NCBI RefSeq assembly: GCF_000271485.2
Contig: NZ_AKVN02000001.1
Span: 4,055,501 to 4,119,500 of the forward strand
Length of the DNA stretch: 64,000 bases
Direction: 5' to 3'
From: Pelosinus fermentans DSM 17108
GTDB lineage: Bacteria > Bacillota > Negativicutes > DSM-13327
Shown here: positions 51,173 through 61,174 of the stretch, one piece after another
How the letters are laid out: every line of letters starts with the position of its first letter
How positions within the stretch are numbered: position 1 is the first letter of the stretch
Notes under the pieces: model-generated
The model's input: only the letters and a program-made list of their open reading frames with translations
The model's database searches: none
What the model was told of the DNA's origin: nothing
Made by a program: the position numbers and the translations under genes

Positions 51173-52624
51173 TTGAAACTACAACTAAATAAATCTTGGT
51201 TTTCCAACACTCACATGGATATTCTGGCAGGCATAACGGTAGCCTTTGCCTTGATTCCTGAAGCCATTGCATTTTCTATTATTGCTGGGGTAAGCCCCAT
51301 GACTGGTCTCTATGCTTCTTTTTGCATCGCGGTTGTCATTTCCATTGTTGGCGGAAGACCAGGTATGATTTCTGCCGCTACAGGCGCTATGGCGCTACTT
51401 ATGGTGACGTTGGTTAAAGATCACGGCGTAGAATACTTATTTGCCGCAACCATATTGGCGGGAATTTTACAATATGCCATGGGCATTCTAAAACTGGGAC
51501 GCTTCATCACCTTTGTACCCCATTCCGTAATGACAGGATTCGTTAACTCCCTAGCCATACTGATTTTTTTAGCGCAATTACCCCATTTTATTGGACAAAG
51601 CTGGATCATGTATGCACTAGTAGCCTTTACACTGGCTATCATTTATCTTTTACCATTGATTACGAAAGCTGTTCCCTCTGCATTAGTAGCAATTATTATT
51701 GTATCCATGACTACGATTGGCTTAGGACTACATGTGAATACTGTCGGGGACATGGGGACCCTTACAAATTCCCTCCCCATCTTTCATTTACCTCAAGTAT
51801 TGTTTAGTATGGATACTCTCTTAATTATTTTTCCCTATTCCCTGTCCCTTGCTCTTGTAGGTATCTTAGAATCGCTGCTAACAGCAACGATCGTTGATGA
51901 AATGACAGATACCAAAAGCAATAAGAATAAAGAAATTCGCGGACAAGGTTTTGCGAATGTCATTGCAGGTTTTTTTGGCGGCATGGCAGGTTGTGCGATG
52001 ATTGGTCAATCGGTCATTAATGTAAAGTCCGGCGGTCGTACACGCCTATCCACCTTCGTAGCCGGCATTTTCTTGCTATTCTTAATTATTGTCTTGGGTA
52101 ATGTGGTAAAACAAATTCCCATGGCTGCCCTCGTCGGGGTAATGATCATGGTCTCCATAGGCACATTTGACTGGAGTTCTTTGCAGAATATAAAAAAAAT
52201 CCCCACTGGGGATGTAATCGTCATGCTTACTACCGTAGCAATTGTTGTCACGACTCATGATCTTTCGAAAGGTGTCATGGCGGGAGTGTTGTTAAGTGCT
52301 TTGATCTTTGCATGGAAAATAGCGGAGCTTCGCACTGCTTCTTCTATACAGGTAAACGGTAGTAAATGTTATACGGTCTTTGGTCAGATGTTCTTTGGTA
52401 CTACCTCTGATTTTGCCAGCCAGTTTACTTACAATGAGGATCCCAACGTAGTTATCATTGACTTTGCTAATTCACATGTATGGGATCATTCCGCTGTAAA
52501 TGCCATTGCAAAAGTGATTCTCAAATACCAGCAACTAGACAAAAAAATAACCATTATTGGTCTGAATGAAGAAAGCGAAATGCTTGTGGAAAGAATCGGG
52601 CTCTATGAACCAAACGGACACTAA
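51173..52624 (+). CDS. SulP-family anion transporter with STAS domain
   Basis: TTG start at 51173, ten bases after AGGAGG; 483 residues. SulP core: [87 protein letters not shown]-terminal STAS domain: [23 protein letters not shown]. SulP proteins carry sulfate, bicarbonate or dicarboxylates; the cargo here is unknown. Confidence 0.93.
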   Translation: MKLQLNKSWFSNTHMDILAGITVAFALIPEAIAFSIIAGVSPMTGLYASFCIAVVISIVGGRPGMISAATGAMALLMVTLVKDHGVEYLFAATILAGILQYAMGILKLGRFITFVPHSVMTGFVNSLAILIFLAQLPHFIGQSWIMYALVAFTLAIIYLLPLITKAVPSALVAIIIVSMTTIGLGLHVNTVGDMGTLTNSLPIFHLPQVLFSMDTLLIIFPYSLSLALVGILESLLTATIVDEMTDTKSNKNKEIRGQGFANVIAGFFGGMAGCAMIGQSVINVKSGGRTRLSTFVAGIFLLFLIIVLGNVVKQIPMAALVGVMIMVSIGTFDWSSLQNIKKIPTGDVIVMLTTVAIVVTTHDLSKGVMAGVLLSALIFAWKIAELRTASSIQVNGSKCYTVFGQMFFGTTSDFASQFTYNEDPNVVIIDFANSHVWDHSAVNAIAKVILKYQQLDKKITIIGLNEESEMLVERIGLYEPNGH

Positions 52625-52629
52625 TAATG

Positions 52630-52667
52630 AAAATTCACTACTCCATTATCTGGGGTAGTGAATTTTT
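52630..52667. terminator. terminator between SulP gene and broken usp gene
   Basis: AAATTCACTAC-CC / GG-GTAGTGAATTT and TTTATT, just after the SulP stop codon. Confidence 0.75.
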
Positions 52668-53078
52668 ATTTGATGATCATGACGGGGCACTTAACTGCAT
52701 GAACGATTTTTTTACTCACACTTCCTATAACGAATTCTTGCATTTTATTTAGTCCTCTACTTCCAACACTCAGCAGATCATAGCCTTCTTAACGATTTCC
52801 TCCGCTGGATCACCAAGGCCAACTGCTAAATTATACGGAATTTTCTCTTGCTTAAAAAGACGTTCTGTTTGTATTATGGCCAGGCGTGCCTCTTTCTCAA
52901 GGAGTGATTGAATGTCAAAATTGGCTTGAATTAAACTGTTCTTTGATGGAATTTTTAGAGTGACGTGAAAAATTGTGACAGATACATTTCCCAACTGCAA
53001 TGCAAACTCAACCGTCTTTTCCGCAGCAAGGTGAGCATGCATAGAACCATCTATGGCTAACAGGATTTTCTTAAACAA
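52667..53078 (-). pseudogene. universal stress protein, frameshifted
   Basis: N-terminal half MFKKILLAIDGSMHAHLAAEKTVEFALQLG...GDPAEEIVKKA is intact from 53078. It then shifts frame. The C-terminal half continues as EGYDLLSVGSRGLNKMQEF, VIGSVSKKIVHAVKCPVMIIK in another frame, with the G-x2-G-x9-GS ATP-binding pattern preserved. A few residues of the helix before EGYDL are missing as well, so a small deletion caused the shift. 53079-53328 shows no gene. Confidence 0.85.
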
Positions 53079-53328
53079 ACCCTATCAGCTCCCTAGTAAC
53101 AACATTTTTCAGAAAATAGAAATTTTACAAGAATCTCACTACAGCCCATCAATCAGAACGTACGAATAAGAGGACAGACCGCTGGCGGGGTATGTGCCAG
53201 TTTTTCAGATACCATGACAGTGTCCTATCCTAAAAATTACTCCTTAGACTTTGTGAATTTACTTTTAAGCCTTTATTGTGGCGAATTACCTATTTTATCT
53301 GAGAACAATACCTTCGCTAACCAAACTA

Positions 53329-53799
53329 TTAACATCTTGTTAAATAAGCATTAAAGAACCAGATATATTTTTCAAAAAAACAAATGCCCTCACCTAATAG
53401 TCCGCAATCATCATTGGCGTCTTTAGTCATATTTTTAATTTTTTTTAGTAAGCTCACCATACAACAAAAGTCATCTATTATTATTTCAGCTACTCTTTGA
53501 GAACTTAAATTTCTATTGGGAAGTTCCTGTATTGTGGCAACTTCAAGATAATCTTGTGTTGAAGCTAGAGGTTGATAACCTAACATTTTAATCCTTTCAG
53601 CAACAGCATCAAATTTATCTGCAATTACTTCATAGAGTATTTGTGTTTGTTCATGTAAGTCAAAAAAACCTATGCCTACCACATTCCAATGCATGTTATG
53701 GAGTTTCACAAATAGTATATTGAGATTTGCTAAATATATGTTTAGACCTTCAACTACCTCACAAACTTGTTCCTGATCGTGTATACAGTGTTTACTCAT
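53329..53799 (-). CDS. Dps/ferritin-like protein
   Basis: ATG 53799 follows GGGAGG by ten bases; 156 residues. Dps ferroxidase-site residues: LFVKLHNMHWNVVGIGFFDLHEQTQILYEVIADKFDAVAERIKMLG (H, H, D, E). It has ALGxxP-like 'LGYQPLAST'. The protein has unusually many Cys (including DDFCC and LTRC). Dps oxidises and stores iron and protects DNA in a dodecamer. Confidence 0.9.
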   Translation of the reverse strand: MSKHCIHDQEQVCEVVEGLNIYLANLNILFVKLHNMHWNVVGIGFFDLHEQTQILYEVIADKFDAVAERIKMLGYQPLASTQDYLEVATIQELPNRNLSSQRVAEIIIDDFCCMVSLLKKIKNMTKDANDDCGLLGEGICFFEKYIWFFNAYLTRC

Positions 53800-53900
53800 T
53801 GAGATAAAGCCTCCCTTACTTTTTAGATAGTAACCTTTATAATATTCTATGTAAACAGTAAGAATCTTGCGACAGAGTAAAGCCATCCCCCATACGCACC

Positions 53901-53999
53901 AAAACCGCCCCTACCCTCAGATGTTCTGAGGACAGGAGCGGTTCATAATTTTATTACTATTCTACTGCTATGGACTTCGTCAAGTTCCTTGGCTCATCT
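53901..53999 (-). repeat. glmS-tail plus terminator cassette
   Basis: Minus strand: DEPRNLTKSIAVE and TAG (53957-53999), then arms ACCGC-CCTGTCCTCAG / CTGAGGGTAGGGGCGGT and TTTT. The tail begins at the stop codon of the broken hydrolase gene. It is the best preserved cassette and the closest to glmS. Confidence 0.8.
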
Positions 54000-54746
54000 A
54001 TTTCTCACAGCGGTAAAAAGCACGAGGACAGGGCTTGACTTGAAAAATAGTATCTCCCAGCCACTGTCTAAAATATCTCAATTGTTCGTCCGTATGGAAA
54101 TAATGTTCCCCATGTTCCAACACATGCAATTTGCAATGATAACGTTCAACAAAATCTGAGACTACATCAAACTCAGAAAGATTGTCATCTGAACCATAGA
54201 GAATCGCAGTTGGCTTATCCCATGTGTCGATAGGATTGGATTTTACATAGCAATAATAATCCCAGTAGAGTGTTTGTCCTATTGGCGTTTCAATTTCTTT
54301 TTCGACTTTTAATCTTTCCTCACCTACATTGAACCATAACATCATATTATTTATGATGCGCTCCATGTTTAATACAGGCGAAAGAAACAGACATTGTTCG
54401 ATTGGCAAATCCCGGTATGTAAGTAAGCTGAAATATGCCCCCATGCTACAAGCAAACAAGCTTATATTATTTGAAATAGTTCGTGCATAATCCATGATAG
54501 TAGTAAGGTCTCTAACACAGTTTTGAACTTTGCAAGCATAATCTTCATCTTTACGGTCTCCGTGTTCAGGTAAGTCAAAACTCAGCACCTGATATCTTTT
54601 GGCAGTTGCTTCTTCTACAAAGACTACAATCGCGTTTTACCATCCTTACTGGACATGTTTCCGTGAACAGCAATAAATAGTTTAGCCGATGGCTCTCCCC
54701 ACAAAATTGCAGGAATACCTTGAATCATCAAATTCGTCTTTATCAT
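53998..54746 (-). pseudogene. alpha/beta hydrolase, frameshifted near the start
   Basis: ATG 54746 (GGGGAGGAACGTA upstream) gives MIKTNLMIQGIPAILWGEPSAKLFIAVHGNMSSKDGKT and then a stop. One frame over, AIVVFVEEATAKRYQVLSFDLPEHGDRKDED continues into a full hydrolase: nucleophile elbow ACSMGAY, acid region YGSDDNLS, and His in EHGEHYFH. A single frameshift around 54640 separates oxyanion-hole region and catalytic core. A sequencing error is possible; if so, this is an intact serine hydrolase of about 248 residues. Confidence 0.8.
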
Positions 54747-54985
54747 TACGTTCCTCCCCCATAAAACATAGTGTTTGCTTTATTTGAAGTCTTTTTTAAA
54801 AAACTTCACAATACGCTCTCTTATGTTGTTGCGTGGATTATTAAGCACGTTTTGTTAAAGGACGTCGGCTGCTGAAACGTCCTGACATCTGATTCAGTAC
54901 ATTTTGCCCGCTGTGTCGTAGATCAGGATCGATACGTTCAAAATGAATAAGGCGTATGCTCCGTATTCAAAAGTAAAATATCACA

Positions 54986-55017
54986 AATAACGGGGAGTGA
55001 AATCACTCCCCGTTATT
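54986..55017. terminator. terminator of glmS
   Basis: AATAACGGGGAGTGA / TCACTCCCCGTTATT, perfect 15-base arms, loop AA, 12 bases after the glmS stop. It differs from the ACCGCCCCTA hairpins that follow the other glmS tails. No gene is seen in 54747-54985. Confidence 0.88.
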
Positions 55018-55028
55018 CAATAACTTTA

Positions 55029-56858
55029 TTATTCTACCGTTACTGACTTCGCCAAGTTTCTTGGTTTATCTACGTCGCAGCCGCGGGTAACGGCAGCGTA
55101 GTAGGCCAATAATTGGAGGGGAAGAACAGCGAGAATTGGTGCTAAGAATTTATCAGCTTGTGGGATGAAGATGGTGTGATCCACATATTTTTTGATCTGT
55201 TCATCACCTTGCTGAGCGATACCAATAACAATGGCATCACGAGCTTTGACTTCTTTGATATTGCTGAGTGTTTTTTCGTATACATCATGTTGCGTAGCTA
55301 GAGCGATAACGGGTACACCTTCAATAATGAGAGCTAATGTACCATGTTTTAATTCTCCAGCAGCATAGGCTTCTGCATGAATATAGGAAATTTCTTTCAG
55401 CTTCAATGCGCCTTCTAAGGCTACAGCATAATCTAAAGAACGACCGATGAAGAAAACATCTTCGTTAAAACCATATTTTTGAGCAAAGGTCTTAATGGAT
55501 TCCACATCTTCTAATATTTCATGCAATTGGGCTGGCAGATTACGCAAACCAGAGATTAGCTCACGACTGCGTTCTGCTGAAATGGTATCACGGAGTCCTG
55601 CAATATAAATCGCCAACATGCTCATGAGAACCAGTTGGGTCGTATATGCTTTTGTTGAAGCTACCGCAATTTCTGGACCTGCCCAAGTATAGATGACTTG
55701 ATCCGCTTCCCGAGAAATCGAAGAACCAACGACATTGGTAATTGCCAGTGTTTTCGCTCCAAGACGTTTTGCTTCTTTCAAAGCGGCTAAAGTGTCTAGT
55801 GTTTCACCGGATTGGCTCACCACAATCGCTAAGGTATTTTCATCCACTAGAGGTGAACGGTAGCGGAATTCAGAAGCTACGTCTACTTCTACAGGTATAC
55901 GAGACAAGGATTCAAGATAATATTTGCCTACAAGACCAGCATTATAAGCAGTGCCGCAAGCTACAACCACTATTTTTTTGATCGCTGCCATTTCTTGTTT
56001 GGTCCATTTTAGTTCATCCAAGATGATATGACTATCATCTTTTGCTAAACGACTGGACATGGTTTCTCGAATGGCTCTTGGCTGTTCATAGATTTCTTTG
56101 ATCATGAAATGTTCATAGCCGCCTTTTTCAGCAGCTTCTGCATCCCAATGCACTTCAAATACTTTTTTGGTAATAGGCACGCCTTGACGATTCATAACCC
56201 ATACAGAATCTTTGGTAACAACAGCCAATTCTCCATCACTTAAGATATAGGTTCTACGGGTGCGATTAATGATGGCTGGAATGTCAGATGCGATAAAATT
56301 CTCGCCTTCTCCTAAACCAATGACCAATGGATTGTCTTGTTTCGTGCAGATAATTTTATCTGGCTCATGTTTTGTCATAAATACTAAGGCATAGGAGCCT
56401 TCAATTTCCGATAATACTTGCTTTACTGCCGCTTCGAAGTCACCTTTGTAGTATTCTTCTACTAGATGAGCTACTACTTCCGTATCTGTCTCTGAAACAA
56501 AAATATGACCTTTTTCAATAAGTTTTTCTTTTAAGTGCATGTAGTTTTCAATAATACCATTATGCACTACAACAAAATCTCCTGAGCAGTCCGTATGAGG
56601 ATGGGAGTTTACATCAGAAGGACGACCATGAGTTGCCCAGCGAGTATGACCAATACCTAAGTTGCCAATAAGTTGGTTGCTTTCTAATTTCTTTTCTAAA
56701 TTCGCTAAGCGACCTACACTTTTTTCTACATGAATTTGTGTTCCATCATATACAGCAATTCCTGCAGAATCATAACCGCGATATTCCAGCTTACTTAACC
56801 CATCCATCAAAAATGTTGAGGCCTGTTCAGGGCCTATATAGCCAACGATACCACACAT
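55029..56858 (-). CDS. glmS: glutamine:fructose-6-phosphate aminotransferase
   Basis: ATG 56858 is chosen so that the catalytic nucleophile Cys2 (MCGIVGYIGPEQA) follows the start; AGGAGG lies upstream. 609 residues: Ntn glutaminase domain (GHTRWATHGRP; SETDTEVVAHLVE), then two SIS sugar isomerase domains (CGTAYNAGLVGKY; SQSGETLDTLAALKEA; ALEGALKLKEISYIHAEAYAAGELKHG), ending DVDKPRNLAKSVTVE. Makes glucosamine-6-phosphate for cell-wall precursors; glmM upstream carries out the next step. Controlled by a 5' self-cleaving ribozyme. Confidence 0.98.
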   Translation of the reverse strand: MCGIVGYIGPEQASTFLMDGLSKLEYRGYDSAGIAVYDGTQIHVEKSVGRLANLEKKLESNQLIGNLGIGHTRWATHGRPSDVNSHPHTDCSGDFVVVHNGIIENYMHLKEKLIEKGHIFVSETDTEVVAHLVEEYYKGDFEAAVKQVLSEIEGSYALVFMTKHEPDKIICTKQDNPLVIGLGEGENFIASDIPAIINRTRRTYILSDGELAVVTKDSVWVMNRQGVPITKKVFEVHWDAEAAEKGGYEHFMIKEIYEQPRAIRETMSSRLAKDDSHIILDELKWTKQEMAAIKKIVVVACGTAYNAGLVGKYYLESLSRIPVEVDVASEFRYRSPLVDENTLAIVVSQSGETLDTLAALKEAKRLGAKTLAITNVVGSSISREADQVIYTWAGPEIAVASTKAYTTQLVLMSMLAIYIAGLRDTISAERSRELISGLRNLPAQLHEILEDVESIKTFAQKYGFNEDVFFIGRSLDYAVALEGALKLKEISYIHAEAYAAGELKHGTLALIIEGVPVIALATQHDVYEKTLSNIKEVKARDAIVIGIAQQGDEQIKKYVDHTIFIPQADKFLAPILAVLPLQLLAYYAAVTRGCDVDKPRNLAKSVTVE

Positions 56859-56909
56859 ATGGTAATTCCTCCTAAATTTCAAATACAATTCAAATCATTC
56901 TGTCAATCT

Positions 56910-57091
56910 GCCCCAGTCGCTTTGTCCTGCAAGTTACCTTACAGTTTTGTCGCTGTTTAGCGGCCGCAGAGTAGCCGAGAGGTATCCGCTGAATCGTCTC
57001 GATAAACCTCTTCCTCGTCTGCTTTACGTCAACACGCCCTTATACAGGCTGCCACCGAGATGTGGTACTATGTCACGCAAGCTCCAGCGCT
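56910..57091 (-). ncRNA. glmS ribozyme
   Basis: On the minus strand: ATTATA then GCGCTGGAGCTTGC; GTTGACG; GAGGTTTATCGAGA; CAGCGGATACCTCTCGGCT; GCTAAACAGCGACAAAACTG; CTTGCAGGACAAAGCGAC. These are the conserved core parts in order. Cleavage is expected between A 57091 and G 57090. Glucosamine-6-phosphate acts as cofactor, so the product shuts off its own mRNA. Confidence 0.94.
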
Positions 57092-57189
57092 ATAATGAAT
57101 TACTTTTTGGTTCTGATCTCATGCAAAATATAGTTTCCACCAATCTTCTTTGCTTTATCCATTTCTCACCCCCTATTAATACTATACAT

Positions 57190-57221
57190 ATGCAAAGGAG
57201 CACAATTGTGCTCCTTTGCAT
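57190..57221. terminator. palindromic hairpin after glmM
   Basis: 32-base perfect palindrome (ATGCAAAGGAGCACAA and complement) downstream of the glmM stop on the minus strand. The T-tract is poor; it may be a weak terminator or processing site. Confidence 0.55.
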
Positions 57222-57255
57222 TTACATTGTAATATAAACAATGACTTTGGTCAAC

Positions 57256-58599
57256 TCATCCTTGTTCTTTTTTTACCACAGCAGCGATGTCATGCACAAT
57301 CTGCTCCAGTTCTGTCATACATGGACCTTCTGCCATGACACGAATTAATTGTTCCGTACCGGAAGGGCGGACTAAGATGCGTCCATTTTCTCCTAGCTGG
57401 GCATTGCTTTTTTCAATCGAGCGAGAAATCGCCTCATTTTCTTCCCAGCCATCTTTGCTTGCCACACAAACATTCACCAGTAGTTGAGGATAACGAGTCA
57501 TAACACCTGCCAGCTCCGCCATGGTCTTACCGCTTTTTTTCAAAGCTGCAATCAATTGGAGGGCTGTTAATACACCATCCCCTGTTGTACTATGCTCGGC
57601 AAATATCACATGTCCTGATTGTTCTCCACCTAATATGAATGATTTTTCCCGCATGGCTTCGAGTACATAGCGGTCACCTACTGCTGTTACTTCGACTTTA
57701 CCGCCTGCTTTTTTCATCGCTTGGTATAAGCCGATATTACTCATCACAGTAGCAACTAAGGTATTATCTTTTAGCTTATTTTCCCGCAGGCGATCTAATG
57801 CACAAATGACCATCATTTGATCGCCATCAACAATAGCACCTTTTTCATCTACGGCCAAACAGCGGTCTGCATCACCGTCATGGGCAATGCCAAAATCAGC
57901 TTTATAGTGCATTACAGCTTCTTGCAGTCCTTCCATATGGGTAGAACCACAGTCAGCATTGATATTAACGCCTGTAGGTTTATTATTAATGGTAATGACC
58001 TTGGCACCCAGCCGTTCATATACGATGGGTCCAACTTCATAGGCTGCTCCATGAGCACAATCCACTACCATTGTTAATCCTGTGAAATCGACATCCACTG
58101 TATTTAGTAAATAATCGATATATTCTTTTAGCAGGTCGTGGCGATGCACGATAGTGCCAACTCCATCACCAACAGGACGCTCCATGTCTTCTTTATAGGT
58201 AAATACCAGTTTTTCCAGTTCATCTTCTACAGCATCGGGCAATTTATAGCCAGATCCTGCAAAGAATTTGATTCCGTTATCAGGATATGGATTATGAGAT
58301 GCAGAAATAACAATCCCTGCTTGGGCATTGATTTTTCCTGCCAAATAGGCTACTGCCGGAGTGGGAACCACCCCTAATACTACTGCGTGCCCTCCTGCAG
58401 AGCAAATCCCAGCTGCTAATGCAGCTTCAAGCATATGTCCTGAAACCCGTGTATCACGACCAATCACCATGACTGGACTGGTATGATATTCTCTACCAAA
58501 ATAGGTTGTTGCTGCCCAGCCTAATTTAAAAGCTAATTCTGGTGTTAACTGTGCATTGGCTACCCCACGTACGCCATCTGTCCCAAAAAGTCTACCCAT
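57256..58599 (-). CDS. glmM: phosphoglucosamine mutase
   Basis: 447 residues behind AAAAGGGGG. MGRLFGTDGVRGVAN; phosphoserine loop ISASHNPYPDNG; metal loop DGDADR; sugar loop GEQSGH; phosphate loop RPSGTEQLIRVM. Converts glucosamine-6-P to glucosamine-1-P. In Firmicutes GlmM also binds and inhibits CdaA, and here it lies in the cdaA-cdaR group. Confidence 0.98.
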   Translation of the reverse strand: MGRLFGTDGVRGVANAQLTPELAFKLGWAATTYFGREYHTSPVMVIGRDTRVSGHMLEAALAAGICSAGGHAVVLGVVPTPAVAYLAGKINAQAGIVISASHNPYPDNGIKFFAGSGYKLPDAVEDELEKLVFTYKEDMERPVGDGVGTIVHRHDLLKEYIDYLLNTVDVDFTGLTMVVDCAHGAAYEVGPIVYERLGAKVITINNKPTGVNINADCGSTHMEGLQEAVMHYKADFGIAHDGDADRCLAVDEKGAIVDGDQMMVICALDRLRENKLKDNTLVATVMSNIGLYQAMKKAGGKVEVTAVGDRYVLEAMREKSFILGGEQSGHVIFAEHSTTGDGVLTALQLIAALKKSGKTMAELAGVMTRYPQLLVNVCVASKDGWEENEAISRSIEKSNAQLGENGRILVRPSGTEQLIRVMAEGPCMTELEQIVHDIAAVVKKEQG

Positions 58600-58621
58600 A
58601 TATTTTACGTTCCCCCTTTTC

Positions 58622-60217
58622 TTAGACCTTGCTCTTTTTTATTATCGAAATTGCGGAATTAAGGCCGTCAAGTGCGGCACTCATGATGCCGCCAGCATAG
58701 CCGGCACCTTCCCCAATCGGATATAACCCTTTCGTATTTAACGACTGATAATCACTGCCACGCAAGATTCGAACAGGAGCTGAGGTTCTCGTTTCTACCC
58801 CAATCATAACCGCCTCGGGACTGGCAAAGCCTTTAATTTTACGTTCAAAATCCGGCAATGCCTGTGCAAGGGTATTGGTTACAAAATCAGGCAGGCATTG
58901 GCGCAAGTCCGCTGCCCGTACTCCCGGCTTATAGCTGGGCTTCGTTGCAAAAGCGGTACTGCCAGTTGTCCCTGCAAGAAAATCACCTACAGTCTGCAAA
59001 GGAGCATGATAATTGCCGCCGCCACAGACAAAAGCCAATTGCTCATATTTACGCTGAAAGTTGATGCCGCCTAAAACTTCTCCGCCAAAATCCTCCGGCG
59101 TTACATTGACCACCAAAGCGCTGTTAGCCACTCCTGAAGCCCGATTATACAAGCTCATACCATTGGTCACCACTCCTCCTGTTTCAGAAGAGGCAGCTAC
59201 TACCAGGCCGCCTGGGCACATGCAAAAAGAATAGGCAGTACGGCCAGTGTCTTTTGCATGATAGACAAGAGCATAATCCGCTGCCTTTAGCTGCGGGTGC
59301 CCTGCCGATATACCATATTGAGATGTGTCAATCACTTCTTGAGGATGTTCAATTCGTACCCCCATGGAGAAGGCTTTTGCCTCCATGGTCACTCCTTGCC
59401 GGTGCAGCATCTCATAGGTATCCCGGGCGCTGTGTCCAATAGCAAATAGGGCTGCGCAGCAGGGTATGTAAGTAGTCTCATTGACAACGATACCTTTTAG
59501 CTGTCCTTCTGTTACATCAATATCGGTAACCTTGGATTCAAATTCCACTCGTCCACCTAAAGCAATAATTTCTTGCCTGATGGATTTTACGATTTCCCGC
59601 AGTTTGTCTGTACCAATATGGGGCTTATGCAAATAGGCGATTTCTTCTGGTGCTCCGGCCTTAATCAAAATATCCAGAACTTGGCGCATGAGAGGATCAT
59701 TGACGCGAGTGGTCAGCTTACCATCAGAAAAGGTGCCTGCCCCTCCTTCACCAAACTGCACATTGGAAATGGCATCAAACTGCCCCGTCTGCCAGAACGT
59801 ACTTACATCTCGGGTTCGCTGCTCAATATTTCGCCCCCGTTCTAATAGAATTGGCTTATAACCATGCTGCGCCAAGGTCAAGGCTGCCAGCATGCCAGCA
59901 GGTCCAAAACCAATGACAACCGGGGGGTGTTCTAATGTATTCTGCCCTTGTACAATCACTTCCGGCACATATTCTTTGGCCACAGAGATATCTTTATCAC
60001 CTTTCAAACGCGACAGCACTTGACCTTCGGGTACTGCAACCTTCACATCCAGGGTGTAAACAAAACTAATGTTACTTTTTCGACGAGCGTCTAAAGCCCG
60101 ACGTACAATGACCACCTCAAGCACAGCTTGGGGTGGTATTTTAAGCCTTTTTGCTGCCAACGTATTTAAAGATGTCTCATTATCTAGCAGCACCCGCATA
60201 TTAATGATCCGTAACAA
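58622..60217 (-). CDS. NAD(P)/FAD-dependent oxidoreductase of the COG2509 family
   Basis: TTG start at 60217 is favoured: AAGGAG lies nine bases upstream, while ATG 60199 has no site. 531 residues. An N-terminal ferredoxin-like segment of about 90 residues (MRVLLDNETSLNTLAAKRLKI...) precedes the FAD fold VVIGFGPAGMLAALTL, then NVQFGEGGAGTFSDGKLTTR and the C-terminal GEGAGYAGGIMSAALDG. The family is widespread and uncharacterised. Its place between cdaR and glmM is recurrent in Negativicutes and Clostridia as far as I recall. Confidence 0.85.
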   Translation of the reverse strand: MLRIINMRVLLDNETSLNTLAAKRLKIPPQAVLEVVIVRRALDARRKSNISFVYTLDVKVAVPEGQVLSRLKGDKDISVAKEYVPEVIVQGQNTLEHPPVVIGFGPAGMLAALTLAQHGYKPILLERGRNIEQRTRDVSTFWQTGQFDAISNVQFGEGGAGTFSDGKLTTRVNDPLMRQVLDILIKAGAPEEIAYLHKPHIGTDKLREIVKSIRQEIIALGGRVEFESKVTDIDVTEGQLKGIVVNETTYIPCCAALFAIGHSARDTYEMLHRQGVTMEAKAFSMGVRIEHPQEVIDTSQYGISAGHPQLKAADYALVYHAKDTGRTAYSFCMCPGGLVVAASSETGGVVTNGMSLYNRASGVANSALVVNVTPEDFGGEVLGGINFQRKYEQLAFVCGGGNYHAPLQTVGDFLAGTTGSTAFATKPSYKPGVRAADLRQCLPDFVTNTLAQALPDFERKIKGFASPEAVMIGVETRTSAPVRILRGSDYQSLNTKGLYPIGEGAGYAGGIMSAALDGLNSAISIIKKSKV

Positions 60218-60250
60218 CGATTTTCGCTCCTTCGCATTGCCATATTTCTA

Positions 60251-61174
60251 TCATTGCTGTTTGATTACAGTAATATTCACTTTTATAGTATTTCTGCTAT
60301 AGGTAACGCCTTCTCGTACCTGCAGTTTTCCTTCCACTTCCACATCTTTATCAATTCCATCCAAGCTAATCGGTTCTGTATACACCGCATCAACTTTGTC
60401 TATGATTTGGCGGTCACCGCTGACCTCTATTTTATTTGGGTCCGTAAGTATTTGCTTTAGCGCAACATCTTTTGCTAACTGTCCTGTGATATTTGGTTTA
60501 ATATCAACGGTCTTTTTAACGATACTGGGGACAAAGAATAAAGAAACGTACATATTATTGGGCTTCATTTCGAGTCCTGCTTCTACGCCCTTACCATTAT
60601 GATCTAACAACTTCAAGGGAACCCCTAATGTGAAATCCTCACGTTTTCCTGCTACGTCCACATAAGCCACGGCTTTAGCCGCTGTCTCTAACAGACCTTT
60701 TGGTCCCACCACAACGACATTCTGAGCGCTGTAGGTTATTTTGTCTACAATGATATCAGCAGGTGGTGCACCGCTTAACTTCACTTCTACAGGAAGCTGC
60801 CGGCTGACAATGCTGTCTAAGTGAAAAGTAATAGGATCAGGATTGACTTCCACCACTTCAATGCTTGTGGGAATCGTAGTATGGACTTTGGCGGTATTAA
60901 CGCCTTCCGATAACCCTTTTAAATCAACGTATGTCTTGATATCTTGTTTTGCAAGTCCGGCAATCACCGTCCTTGGCCCTCGTACTCTGATTCGAACCGA
61001 GTCAGGAACATCCACAGCCACAACGGTGCTGGAAAGATTACGCACTTCCAGAGGAATCTCCATATTAATTTCTACAGGAGGATTTTGTTCATTCATTACG
61101 AAAATCCATAAAATAATTGCACAAATGAGCGCTATAATTTTTGCTGTCATATTTTTCTTTGGAAGTCTATCCAT
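60251..61174 (-). CDS. cdaR: YbbR-domain regulator of diadenylate cyclase
   Basis: 307 residues. One N-terminal membrane helix (MTAKIIALICAIILWIFVMNEQNPP) anchors an extracytoplasmic chain of about three YbbR repeats, each with a VxVxGPxxxI pattern (RIRVRGPRTVIAGL, VVVVGPKGLLETA, IEVSGDRQIIDKV). The ATG overlaps the cdaA stop (TAATG), so translation is coupled. CdaR modulates CdaA at the membrane. Confidence 0.92.
   Translation of the reverse strand: MDRLPKKNMTAKIIALICAIILWIFVMNEQNPPVEINMEIPLEVRNLSSTVVAVDVPDSVRIRVRGPRTVIAGLAKQDIKTYVDLKGLSEGVNTAKVHTTIPTSIEVVEVNPDPITFHLDSIVSRQLPVEVKLSGAPPADIIVDKITYSAQNVVVVGPKGLLETAAKAVAYVDVAGKREDFTLGVPLKLLDHNGKGVEAGLEMKPNNMYVSLFFVPSIVKKTVDIKPNITGQLAKDVALKQILTDPNKIEVSGDRQIIDKVDAVYTEPISLDGIDKDVEVEGKLQVREGVTYSRNTIKVNITVIKQQ

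Noticed and set aside
16586-55080. Tn7-like transposon at attTn7
   Set aside because: No TnsABCD genes or Tn7 ends are seen, and Tn7 does not split or duplicate the glmS tail; only the tail copies themselves are supported.
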